Assembly: GCA_018136815.1 (NCBI GenBank)
Contig: CM030932.1
Coordinates: forward strand, 2,074,009 to 2,125,233
Length of the DNA stretch: 51,225 bases
Reading direction: 5' to 3'
Source of the DNA: Isochrysis galbana
Lineage: Eukaryota > Haptophyta > Isochrysidales > Isochrysidaceae
Shown here one piece after another: positions 28,564 through 38,585 of the stretch. The position numbers and the translations under genes are program-made. The notes beneath the pieces are model-generated. The model made no database searches and was not told where the DNA came from. It was given only the letters and a program-made list of their open reading frames with translations. Position 1 is the stretch's first letter. Every line of letters starts with the position of its first letter.

Positions 28564-28800
28564 AAACTATTGTTATAGTTTTAGCGATGGAGCGCGCGCC
28601 GACCGCTCCCACTCCCCAGCCCCCCGCCGCCACGACGCCCCAACGGGGCCGCCCCAAGCCGCCGGAGCCGAAGCGCTCGCAGGCCTCCGCACCGCCCGAC
28701 GACCACGACGTCGAGATGGCGCCGCCTCCCTCGCCTCCCAGGCAGCACACCCCAGCTCGCGGGGCCCGGTAGGGGCTCCGTTGCCGATGATGAGGCACGG
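28564..28800 (+). pseudogene. LINE-like 5' end: hairpin and ORF1 start (copy B), inverted
   Basis: AAACTAT-TGTT-ATAGTTT at 28564-28581, then ATG at 28587 after 5 nt, opens a 61-codon frame (MERAPTAPTPQPPAATTPQR) with basic KPPEPKRSQ and acidic DDHDVEM pieces before a stop. It abuts, head-to-head, the reverse transcriptase fragment that ends at 28560. The segment after about 28750 (gggctccgttgccgatgatg, cacggtccctc) also matches 48767-48815, so the right boundary is a second dispersed repeat. Confidence 0.65.
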
Positions 28801-29786
28801 TCCCTCCGCACTAGCACTGAGGTTAAACTAAGAATTGAAGACAACAGAAAAACTCTCTCACACTGACACTCCGACACTCCCCATCCCCATCGATCGCCAA
28901 ACAAAGGCCAAAGGCCAAAGCCACTAATGTCGTTTCCATTTCCCATATCCGCCAACAGCAGAATCGATCTCGCCGCATGGAATATCCTCCTCGAGCTCCC
29001 AGGTTGATATTTGGTGGCAAGCAACCCCTCTATATTTGATCGATATTTGGTGGCAACCCCTCACACTTCTCCCGCGTTAGCCCCCCGCCTCATCCCATCT
29101 GCCGATTTCAAGAGCTTTGCGTGCCATGATGTCGGCAATCTGATCATTGGTTGATAGCCAAGAAGGAAGAGACAACGAGATCGAGAAATTTTTTGTTTTT
29201 TGTGCCCGAACCAAACCCGCTCGGATCGCACCCTTGTGCCTGTGCTCCCGCACACCGCACTGTGCTCCGTCCCGTCCCATCGCTCATCGTCAGGCCCGAG
29301 GTCCCGCCCGCCAGCTAGCTTCCCTCTGCCTCCGTACGCCCATGCTATGGCCCCGAGCTGGCGGTCGGGCCTCCCACGCGCATCATGTGATTTCATGCAT
29401 CAATCTCACATACGACATACGTGTGCGCACAGCCATACAAATCGCACCACAATCACCACAAGCATATCACCTAGAAGGCCTGAAACTAAAAAAACATGGA
29501 TGGAGCTGTAGCAGCTACAGCTACAACTGCCATCCCGCCCTTGCATTTTACAAACGGCCCGATCGGATTGATCGATATATGGATTGAGCGGTGGGCAGCT
29601 CACTGGCATGACGAGAGGTAAACAATTGACGCTGGTTCGAAGGATAGATGCTGCCTCCTCTAGGCTGCAGACTAACCATCTCTGCCCCAATCAAGGCTAC
29701 CGGCTATATCTCCGTCATCGCTACGGCATCGCGAGTGGGATCCATCCTCGATCCACAGCCGCCACAAAATGGGCCATCTCCGGCAC
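28801..29786. other. Intergenic, nothing recognised
   Basis: A short direct repeat, gatatttggtggcaa, occurs near 29007 and 29041. The right part is expected to be the 3' untranslated region of the minus-strand helicase. No other gene is seen. Confidence 0.4.
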
Positions 29787-32700
29787 CTACTCAAAGTCCA
29801 TCTCACTGTGCAAGCCAAGAGCCCATCGCAGGATGTGATCAGCGGCGCGACGGTCGAGTCCCTCATTGTACTCGCCACAACGCGGTAGGTGAATGCAGCC
29901 TGGGCAACCGCCCGCGGCGCTACACCTACACGCACTGAGCCGGCGAAGCGCAGCCGCGAGGAGCTCTCCGAGCCGAGGTAGCAGCTGCTCGATGATCCCC
30001 GCACCGCCTGCTCGACGCTCAAAGAGTATGAGTCGGTCCGCATGTTCGTCGCCACGACGACGCGTGCATTGGCAGGCTAGGTCGGATCGATCGCACGCCA
30101 CCACAAGCGGAGTGAGCGCAATGAGGAGATGCTCGACCGCGTGCAGCCCGCCTCGCGCAAAGCCAGCGCCGTGCGCGGCGAGCAGCCGTCGAAAGTGCGA
30201 CGGAGGTTCGAGCCACAGCCCGACCGTCTCAAACTCCTCTGGTGGAAGCGGCTGCTCAATCTCACCCAACTCAATCAGCCGCCCAGTGGCGCGCGCCTTC
30301 TTGCGGTAGCCATAGACGCTCTTGCTCGCGCGCATCGGCCCCCAGAAGGCGAGCACGCCCGGCCCACAGCCCGTGGGTGCAATACCGGCACCCCGCCGGT
30401 CTAGGATTGCCAACCTGACGTGATCCCTGGGCTCGGTGAAGTAGGAGACGTCCTCACGATGCACGCACACCACGCTCTCGTCAGCGTCGAACACGTCCAC
30501 CACGTAGGTCTCACCGGCGTGCATGTACACTGCGTCTGCATACAGCCGGAGCTTGGCCACCGACAATTCCATCGTCTCAAGTTCTCGCACGCTCATGCCT
30601 GCCGCGGAACTGACTGCTTCGGTGGCAAGAATACGCACACGTCTTTGATCGATGGCACGAAGTGAAATTCCACGAGCCTCGGCTAGTCCTCGCTCAGTCG
30701 CTTCGAGCCGCTCGCCGACCATGCGCAGCTCAAGCGCAGCCAACGCTTGCTGAGCAGCGCCACTCCATACGTCCCAATCACAGAGTTCCGGCTCTGGCTC
30801 AAGGAAGGTCGGCGTGATGGTAGGCTCTGCGCGATCGGCATCGCTGCTCTGGACACCGCGGCTCTCGCTCTTCTCCATCGCCTTGGGCATCGGTGAGGGC
30901 GGCTCTGGCGTGAAGGACACAGGTGACGCCGATATCGGATCAGAACAGGACGTGGATTTGGCGGCGAGTGGCGAGACTTGCAACACCTGGACCGTTCTCC
31001 TCTCGATGCTTGACAGGACGGCCTCGTGCGAGACGGACGGTACCTTTAGCAGACTCGTCACCTGCGGCTGCGACGGCTCGAGTTTGACGGCGGCCGGGGC
31101 AATGGGCAAGGGAAAGGTTGGAGGTGCGCAAGGCCGCTCTATCGGCTGCGAAGCCCTCGGAGCCCGGAACGCAGGCGGAGGCGGCGGTGGCAGACGGAGT
31201 GGAGCTTCCCTTGCAGCTGCGAGCAGATGCCGGCGCAGCAAGGCTTTATTAAATGGGTTGACTGCCGCCGCCTCCACATTGCGCGATAGCAGCTCCTGAG
31301 GGCGTGAGGCGAAGTGCTGCTCGAGCGGGTTGTCCTGTGCGATGAGGAGCGTAAGCGCGTGACGCCCCGCATTCCGGCCGGCACGCCCAGACTGTTGCCA
31401 GAGCGAGGCGATCGTAGGCGGGAGCCCGAGATGGAGCGTGGCGTCGATGGATCCAATGTCAACGCCCAGCTCGAGCGCCGAGGTGGAGACGATCGCAAGA
31501 AGTGAGCCACCAAAAAGCTGAGCCTCAACAGCGCGGCGCCGCTCCGCTGAGTAGCCGGCTCGGTAAACATCGACCTGGCATGGCGGCAAGGCGCGATCAG
31601 AAGAGGCCTCACGGGGGGTGGGAGTGGGCAGCTGGCCGGGACAGGGCGAGCAAGTGTACGGTCAAGCGGGGGCAAAGCTCGAAGCCGCACAAATTCCAAT
31701 AGCTCTTCCTTACTTTGGAGCGCAGCTCGTCCGGCAGCAGGTCGCGAGTCGATGCCAAGAGGTTCTCTGCGACGGCGCGCGTCAGCACGAATGCGATCGT
31801 GCGGATTCCGTGCCTGATGAGAGCGGTGAGAATTCGCGACGCCTCGGCCAATGAGGAGACGCGCCGCTTTGCCGCCCCGGGGGCCATCCGTTCGTGCCAT
31901 TCGACAACCGAGCCTTGAGGCAGCTCGGCTGGCTGCCAAATAGCGATTGTCCTTGGCGCAGCGGGGCCGCCGTCATCGACGACGCAGGCGATCGATTCGG
32001 CCGGTATACCCGTGAGTGTGGAGGCGTGCTCCAGGGGATTGGCAATGGTGGCGGAGCACAGAACGAAGCGCGGCGATGCGCCGTACCGGGCGCAGATGCG
32101 GCGTAGCCGGCGAAGGACGAGCGCCACGTGCGAGCCAAAGATGCCGTGGTACGAGTGCGCTTCATCCACGACCACCAGCTGCAGGTTACGCAACACGGTC
32201 GACCATTCGTTATGCTGTGGTAGAATGCTGGAATGTAGCATATCGGGGTTCGTGGCAAAGACATGCGCGCGCGCGCGCAGCTGCGGCCGGTCGATTGCAG
32301 CTGTGTCGCCATCAAAGGTCGTACCCTGCAAGCCACAAGAGGAAGAACGCATGAGATGATGTTTAGTGTATTTTGCAGAAGGTCGTGGCCCATACTACAG
32401 AGGATGGTGAGGCGAGTGCTCGCACACGAGACGACAGGCTGGGATTGAGATGCCCTGCATACGCCAGCAGGGAGTTAAGACTAGAAACCGACTACCCAAG
32501 ATGAAACGGTGCGCCTCTGGCTGGCTGCGACGTGAGAGGTGTCGCACTCACCAAGAAGTGTGCACATCCTGCTGCTTCGGCGAGGGCGTTAAGACTGGCG
32601 AGCTGGTCCTGGGCGAGGGCCTTGGTAGGGAAGAGGAAAAAGGCGCGCGCATGCGCGTCATCGATGACTGCCTGTACCGCCGGGGCCGCGTACGACAGCG

Positions 32701-33505
32701 TCTTGCCACTCGAGGTCGAAGTGGCCAGCATCACGTTCTGCCCAGTAGCATATGCACGCAATGCATTGTCCTGGTGAGAGTACAGCTGCTCGATCCCTTT
32801 GGCTGTGAGCGCGGTGCGCATCGGCGCGCTCAGCACCGTCTGAGACAGCGGCACTCTGCGGGCCAGCTTGGCCGGCCGTACAGAGCGCAGGACGAGCTGA
32901 CTCTTGTACCCGGGCTGCGAGCGTAGCCAATCGCAAAAGTTGGAGGTTTCAACGGCTTTGTCGATTGGCCACGGCTCGAGCAGGGGGCCTAGGTCGCCCT
33001 CATCTACGCCACTTCCGCTGACGGCTGAGGTCCCGGCAGCATCGACGATGGCTGATGGCTGACTCATGCCGGCGCCCTCCCCGCTTAGCGATGGCGGCTG
33101 CGAGCTCGCGTTCTGCTCTGCGTACCGACGCGCTGCCGCTCGGAACTCGATTGCTGCCTTCGCGACGAGCTGAGGCACGTTCTTGCGTCTGGCTTTGGCG
33201 AAAACATTCTTGCGGCGGCGCTTGGACACGTTGGCCAGCTCCTCCTCCTCCCCCAGCCGCACGCACAGCTCGCCGCCCTCACCACGAGAGAGAGAGAGGA
33301 GAGAGGGTGGAGAGAGCGAGAGAATGAGCGAGAGCGTCTGCTCATCGATCCTGAGCCCCCTGGCGATGCCGCGATCGAGCGAGGGTTTGAGCGAGGCGAG
33401 GGGGATCGGAGAGGCCTCTCGCTCACTCAGCAGCGCACACACGCCCACCACGCCCACGAACAGCCGCTCCGCCTCCCCGAGCCACGACTCCCACGCGCGG
33501 CCCAT
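29787..33505 (-). CDS. HRQ1: Hrq1/MrfA-type DEAH helicase with C-terminal DUF1998-like domain, three exons
   Basis: Exons 33505-32552, 32325-31714 and 31574-29787 join in phase 0 (introns 226 and 139 bp, GT-AG), giving about 1117 residues. Superfamily 2 motifs in order: ATSTSSGKTL (Walker A, about 261), FLFPTKALAQDQL, DGDT and ATNPDMLH, VVVDEAHSYHGIFGSHVALV (DEAH), VLCSATIANP, then STSALELGVDIGSIDATLHL and LWQQSGRAGR (motifs V and VI). These variants identify the Hrq1 branch of RecQ4-like 3'-5' helicases, which act in DNA-crosslink repair in fungi. The C terminus has a Cys cluster, CRCSAAGGCPGCIHLPRC, as in DUF1998. A Pro/Ser-rich insertion of about 130 residues (about 650-785) separates helicase core and C-terminal domain and is not typical. 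ATG 33505 is preferred over an upstream frame extension without conserved features. Confidence 0.88.
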
Positions 33506-34061
33506 CGCACCGCCGCCAAAGGCGTGCGCGGGAAAACAAAAGGCAGGGCGGGAACGAGCGAACTGTGAACTCTCCCCGGCTGCAAAGACTTGTACTCGTA
33601 GATAATAATAATTAATATTGAGCATTGGTGCCACTACTCTCACTAGCCTTGCACCAACACGCCAAGCCATGACGTACTCCGCGTCTACCCAATCCCTGAC
33701 GCGTGCCCAACTCCTGGCGCTGCAGTCCTTCGGCCCCTTTGAGGTTGCTGGGAGAGCTCTAGCATGAGTGATGCCGCAGAGTCAAAGGTCTAAGGTCAAA
33801 GCAGGTCAGAGGGCCAGACTACCACTGCCGTGGCTTTGGCCGCAGGAGCGGCGCCCCGCGCGCGCGCCGGGCACGCTGGACCAGATACGGGGACGGCGGC
33901 GAGCGCGCTCGACGGAGCCTCAGAGGTCCTTCGTGGACTAGGAGACTAGGCGGCGGAGGGGCAGGAGAGGGGCGGGCAGCGCGGCGCGCTCGTCGCGGGA
34001 GGGTGGGCCCGTATGGCCCGTATCATACACCGACGGTAGGCGCGCGCCACCGTCGGTACCC
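33506..34061. other. Upstream of the helicase; short dispersed repeat
   Basis: A block of about 55 bp at about 33615-33670 (containing ctactctcactag and aacacgccaagcca) recurs at about 48930-48985. The remainder is G/C-rich with no gene recognised. Confidence 0.5.
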
Positions 34062-34200
34062 GCGCCCACTGGGGGTCTGGGTGGTATGTGTTGATTGCCC
34101 TGCTCATGCCAGAAGACAGAGCATGGGGTTGATCGACAGGCCCTTCGGAGGGGAATTGGTGCCTGAGAGGGGGGGCGCGAGGCGGCCCCACTGGCAGATC
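34062..34200 (+). repeat. R1 dispersed repeat, partial copy
   Basis: Begins at gcccactgggggtctggg and ends near gggggggcgcgaggc, matching the last third of the R1 copies at 26970-27600 and 49335-50350. The 5' two thirds are missing or unrecognisable. Confidence 0.75.
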
Positions 34201-35028
34201 CGATTCCGTGGGAGAGGGGGGGGGGAGGGGCGGTGGCTGGCGGACCCCCCTTTTTTGCCACAGTGTCTGCTGACGGGCTTCAGCCCGTCATCGTCTCCGA
34301 AGTCGTCTCCTCAGCCGCGCCTGCCGCCGGCTTGCCACCCTCCTCATTGCCCTCAGGCCCTCTGGGCCATCCAAATTCGTCATTGGACGAACCTGCTGTA
34401 ATCTTAAGCTCACTCATTTTATTAGAGGTATAGGAGGTTTGAGTTTCACCTTATAGCCGCCGCCGATACGACTTCGTTGTTCGTTGCGCGCGCAGCGGCC
34501 GCCGCACCTTACATGCGGCCACACGGCACACGGTGGGCTCTTCATTCAAGCTCAATGGTCAATGGCCTGGATGTTGGATATTGGGCTACACACACACATG
34601 TGACATGTGGTGGTATAGCGTATGAGCTGGAGCCATTCAACTTTTATGGGGTTGTGGCTGAGAATTGGACTCTTTGGTGCGGGAAGGACGCCATGCTGTA
34701 TGTTGTATGTTGTCAGGGATTGTGGATTGTGGATTGAGATATTCAGATTGAGCTAGTACTAATGTTACATGTTACGGTTACGGTTACGGCGTGCCCGAAT
34801 GGGCCGTCAGGTCAGGCGGCTTGCCTTCATTTGGTCTCCTTTCCCTCCGGTTTCTTCCAGTCTCACCCTACCATGAGCCCCCCCGCGAGCACCCCCTATG
34901 GAGAGGCCCACGTACGCGACGATAACGGCGGGCATGAGGGCGCGCCCCGAGAGGGCCTCCTTCGACAAGGATTCATTGTGGCAGGCGGCTTGCCTTCATT
35001 TGGTCTCCGATAGCATGATTAATACATT
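34201..35028. other. Patchwork of short dispersed repeats
   Basis: Pieces match 22229-22262 (ccccccttttttgccac) and, inverted, 40997-41060 (tcctcattgccctcaggcc...gggccatccaaattcgtc). Two gcggcttgccttcatttggt blocks lie at about 34815 and 34986. No gene is recognised. Confidence 0.5.
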
Positions 35029-35112
35029 ACTAGAAGATTTTTTTTGTGCCGGGAGCGTATTTGGAAACGAGGGGTACCAAACGAAGGCATACGACCTCTG
35101 GCGGGAATCAAA
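35029..35112 (+). repeat. Dispersed repeat block (copy at 37701-37784)
   Basis: ctagaagat, a T run, then gggagcgtatttggaaacga and ggggtaccaaacgaaggcat continue to gcgggaatca. The copy at 37701-37784 is nearly identical over about 84 bp, and a shorter copy lies at 37979-38025. Confidence 0.85.
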
Positions 35113-35560
35113 TCCCAAATGCATGCAGTTGAGCAACGTCCCCACAACCAAGGCGCCGCATCCCTAGCTCACGAGCTCACGAGCGGCCAGGTGGCGGTGC
35201 GCGGCGGGATGCGGTCCCAGGACTCGCGGAAGCGGAAGCCGACGGCGGCCACCTCGGCCGCGAGCAGCTGGGCGGAGGCGTTGTGCTACCTCCGCCTCCT
35301 TCAGCAGGGGCGCCCCGCCGACGACGACATGCGTGACGAGGAGGCAGCTGGAAGTGCGCGCGTTTTCTTTTTATCGAGGGGAGCTTGGCCCGATGTCCTA
35401 GGGCCGAGCTTTTTTGTATTTGTTGACGCGGCCGTTGGGCACGAGCCGCTCGTAGCTCTCATAGCCGACCCAAGGGACGACGGTCGCGCCTCTCTCTCTC
35501 CGCGCGCCCGCCCCCCAAAATATCTGACGAGCAAGCGGGGACGTCTCGTCCGCTCCCCTA
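35113..35560. other. Unassigned sequence with a repeat core
   Basis: 35326-35430 is the second copy of the repeat at 21716-21870. A plus-strand frame across 35200-35350 (RKRKPTAATSAASSWAEALC, then RPADDDMRDEEAAG) is charged and could be a gene fragment, but no family is recognised. Confidence 0.35.
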
Positions 35561-36020
35561 CCCCCTCACGCGGAAATGTGTCAGATTTCAAATGGGAGTG
35601 TCACCCCTCTCCTCCCAATCTGACAACCCTACGCGTGAGGGAGGAGGGGGGGAACCAAACAACTTTCTGGGGACGCTGCACCACTCGGCGGGGAGGGCTG
35701 CACGAGCGAGCCGACTCCGCCAGAAAGTTGTTTGGTTTCCCCCCTCCCCCCTCACGCGGAAGGTTGTCAGATTAGTGCGGTTTGGGGATGGGAGTGCGCG
35801 GTTTCCACTGGGAGAAATCTGACACCTTTCCGCGTGGAGGGGTAGGGGTACGCGGAAGGTTGTCAGATTAGTGCGCGGTTTAAGGGGAGAATGCGCGGTT
35901 TCCTAGTAGGTGAAATCTGACACCTTTCCGCGTGAAGGATGAGGGGGGAAAATCAACAACTTTCTGGGGACGCTGCACCGCTTGACGGGGAAGGCTGCAC
36001 GAGCGAGCTGCACGAGGGGG
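35561..36020. repeat. Cluster of small inverted-repeat units with a 300-bp-spaced duplication
   Basis: Arms of the type acgcggaaggttgtcagatt and aaatctgacacctttccgcg alternate in both orientations at about 35570-35635, 35755-35840 and 35850-35935, each pair able to fold into a hairpin. A block around aacaactttctggggacgct...ggctgcacgagcgagc occurs at 35657-35717 and again at 35957-36015, exactly 300 bp apart. This looks like a tandemly amplified miniature inverted-repeat element. It overlaps the 3' end of the ORF at 35880-36437. Confidence 0.75.
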
Positions 36021-36437
36021 GTACTCGGTGATCTCATCCTCCATTCCCAGCTTTTCCTTGTTCTGCTTGTAGATCATGTGATGCTGAAGGTCGCGCTCCT
36101 TGGTCACCTCCGTCAGCATGCGCGCCAAAAAGTCGTTGTGGCCCTTGATCGCCTCGAGCTCCGCCGCCATCGCCTCCGCCTCGGTCAACTCCGTGTCGGC
36201 GTCGCCCGTCGGGCTCTTCATCATCTTGGCCATCTTGATCGCCCGCTGAACCCGGCCTTCTTGTTCAGCTCGGCGAGCGCAGACGTCGTCCGAGACGACC
36301 TCCCACGGACAGAATGTCCGCTTCACGCCTCCCTTCGTCACGTAGCCGCCACGCGCCTCCGACAGGTACTTGCGAAGCTCGGTGCGACGACGGTCGACCT
36401 CCTCCTCGGTCATCATGGATCCGTTCTTCGCTGCCAT
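35880..36437 (-). CDS. Coiled-coil protein of unknown family, 185 aa
   Basis: From ATG 36437 the frame reads MAAKNGSMMTEEEVDRRRTE, then a helix-rich charged body (TELRKYLSEARGGYVTKGG; FCPWEVVSDDVCARRAEQEG; VQRAIKMAKMMKS; ELEAIKGHNDFLARMLTEVT; DLQHHMIYKQNKEKLGMEDE). The last 40 or so residues are read through the inverted-repeat cluster and are probably not original. High charge, predicted coiled coil and absence of catalytic motifs fit a structural or Gag-like protein. Surroundings are mobile DNA, so a retroelement origin is possible. The frame up to about residue 145 looks genuinely coding. Confidence 0.45.
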   Translation of the reverse strand: MAAKNGSMMTEEEVDRRRTELRKYLSEARGGYVTKGGVKRTFCPWEVVSDDVCARRAEQEGRVQRAIKMAKMMKSPTGDADTELTEAEAMAAELEAIKGHNDFLARMLTEVTKERDLQHHMIYKQNKEKLGMEDEITEYPPRAARSCSLPRQAVQRPQKVVDFPPSSFTRKGVRFHLLGNRAFSP

Positions 36438-37484
36438 CGCTCGATGCTCAGTCCGCGGCCTTTCCCCCTTCCCCTCCGTGACTTCTCTCTTCGACTCCAA
36501 TAATAGGGTTGTTGGAGATCGCGCTTCACTGAATCTCGCGTGTTCGCGTGTCTTCGGAATCATTCCCTCCCTTTCGCTGTTGTTGTAGATTGTTCCTCTT
36601 TCTTCGTTGATCGCCGTTGTTTGCAGGAGATAGATGAGACGCGTGTCGTCTGCGGTTGCACCCACCGCAACACCCGAGCAAAACTCCTGTAAAAGGGAGA
36701 AATGGATGGGACGATGCGTACAAATAGGTTGCCGCGTCAAGCTTCCGAATTTGTGCTCAAAGGGCCCACGGGTGCTCTCGTCTTCTATTTTCAGCGTCGC
36801 CTTCAATGTTTGGTTTCTCGGTCATCTTGGGTTTCTCTCGCCTCGTTGTTCTAATTTCGGATTTCTTCTATTTCGGTTGATTTGTTCTCGGATTTCGTCT
36901 GTTTCGGTTGTTTTGTTCTCCTTCCATGCCGCTCGTCGGGACGACTCGAATTTAGTCGGGGAGTGTCGTATTCCATACGATGACAGACTTTTACTTCTAA
37001 CCGGTGGGTTATTTTAATTAAGCCTCAAGGTCTCGTCGGCGACATTCTACCCCTTCTCTTACTTTCTTTCGATGTCATCAAACGTTCGGTGACAATCTTC
37101 TGTCTTCTCCTCGTGCATCGGTGACAGTCTTCTGTCTTCTCCTCGTGCATCGATGGTAGTTCCCCAGCGAGGTCTGCCCTCGTTGTTCCGACCTCTTTGT
37201 CGCACGTCTGTGTGCCGATGAGCTGCCTTGGTGCCGACGCTTGACAGTCCGTCTTGAGTGTGGTTAGTTTTCGCCCTGTTTGGGTTAGTTCGTGTGTGAC
37301 TGCGTGACGTGGAGTCTTTTAAGAGTCCCTGTGTTGTAGTCTCTCGTGTCTACCTTGGACCTAAGAAGCTCTCATTCTCATTCTCTCTCTTCCTCTAGCT
37401 CGCTAGCTAGCCTCAGCCTTACCCTCCAACGCCGCGCGTTGCGAGCCTCCGAACCTCCGTCTCTCCCTTCGACCCTAGCACTCG
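36438..37484. other. Less GC-rich stretch with a possible LTR start
   Basis: The purine run tttagtcggggag followed by TGTCGTATTCC at about 36951-36975 parallels 11394-11416 and suggests an LTR start. A tandem duplication of about 45 bp (gtgacagtcttctgtcttct...cgtgcatcg) lies at about 37089-37152. Base composition is clearly more T-rich than the host genes. No paired LTR was identified. Confidence 0.35.
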
Positions 37485-37655
37485 ATGGTAGACACAGTCA
37501 GACCCGACTTCTACTATGACCTCTCAGACATATTCCCGCAAGCAACAACCAACGACTCTTTCACGGCCGCGTCAGCTGCCGGCTCGATCGAACGGCCCTC
37601 TGCCTACGAGCCAGTAGTCATCGCGTGTTCGACACAGGCGCCCTTCCATTTGTAG
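37485..37655 (+). CDS. Short ORF, 56 aa, possible retroelement gag start
   Basis: After a C/T-rich leader, ATG 37485 opens MVDTVRPDFYYDLSDIFPQA and runs to TAG 37653-37655. Composition is acidic and varied. Its position downstream of a possible LTR start parallels the ORF at 11795. No family is recognised. It ends just before the dispersed-repeat block at 37701. Confidence 0.25.
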   Translation: MVDTVRPDFYYDLSDIFPQATTNDSFTAASAAGSIERPSAYEPVVIACSTQAPFHL

Positions 37656-37700
37656 ACATGGTTGAGCACTGTGAGGTGGGTGTCTGCCTTTACTCAAATA

Positions 37701-38025
37701 CTAGAAGATTTTTTTGTACCGGGAGCGTATTTGGAAACGAGGGGTACCAAACGAAGGCATACGACCTCGGGCGGGAATCACATTCCAGGAGCACTCCGGA
37801 GTCGAGGGGGCGGAGGGAGAGGTGGGGTCGACAAAGAGGGAGAGCAGGGGCGCAGGGACAGGGCGCAGGGGCAGGAGGGGTACCTGTGACGCGGCCGAGA
37901 CTGGGGCCGCCCCCGCGCCTTCACCCTCCCTCGCCCTCCCACCCCTAGGATTGGGACTCCCTCGTGGTGGCCCCGCATCGCGTATTTGGAAACGAGGGGT
38001 ACCAAATGAAGGCAAACGACCTTCA
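37701..38025 (+). repeat. Dispersed repeat blocks
   Basis: 37701-37784 duplicates 35029-35112, and 37979-38025 is a shorter copy with aaatgaaggcaaacgacctt. Between them lies G/A-rich sequence without a recognised gene. Confidence 0.8.
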
Positions 38026-38400
38026 AAGGTTGTCAGGTTTTGGAGACCTTGGACTAATATCAGGACCTGATATCAGCGTAATATCAGGTAGGCACTAATA
38101 GTGCACTAAGTTTGTAATGTATGATGTACTATATCCGATATCCATAGTTTTACTATACTATACACTATACGCTATATACTAAGGCAGACTACAAACTACA
38201 AACTACTCTCGTCCTCAGGCTCATCGACGACCATCTCCAACTCCCAAGGCAGCACATGAGACTCCCAGTCTTGCAGCAAGTCATCTAGCAACAAATTTGT
38301 GTGGCATCTCACAAGCCCCAAACACCGTACTACTATTATGATTTCATGCTTTCCTTTCCCCTCTTATCTATCTAGGGTCTCCGGGGAGGCACAGGGTTTT
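38026..38400. other. AT-richer spacer with CTGATATCAG motifs
   Basis: At 38051-38092 taatatcagg, cctgatatcag and taatatcaggt recur, resembling the subterminal repeats of the hAT-type element at 1907-2771. No terminal inverted repeat was found here, so it may be a decayed end. The rest shows nothing recognisable. Confidence 0.4.
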
Positions 38401-38585
38401 TTTGTACGTGCCTTTTGACCGCGCGGCGTCCCTCTCCCCTCTCTCCCCCCTCGCCCCTTCCTCGCTCGCTTCCTCTCCCCGCCCTTCACCTCTCCTCCCT
38501 CCTGTCTCTCTCTTCTCTCTCTCCCTCTGTAATCTCGCATCCCCCCCGTCCCCCCCCACCACTCACCCCTCTCCCCGTCCTCGCG
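38401..38585 (+). promoter_or_regulatory. C/T-rich leader upstream of the snRNP gene
   Basis: A pyrimidine-dominated tract runs right up to the start codon at 38586. It probably includes promoter or 5' untranslated region; similar tracts precede eIF3a, the transporter and the receiver gene on their coding strands. Role inferred from position. Confidence 0.45.

Noticed and set aside
34770-34790. ttacggttacggttacgg considered as telomeric repeat
   Set aside because: Only about three units and not a standard telomere motif; no array.
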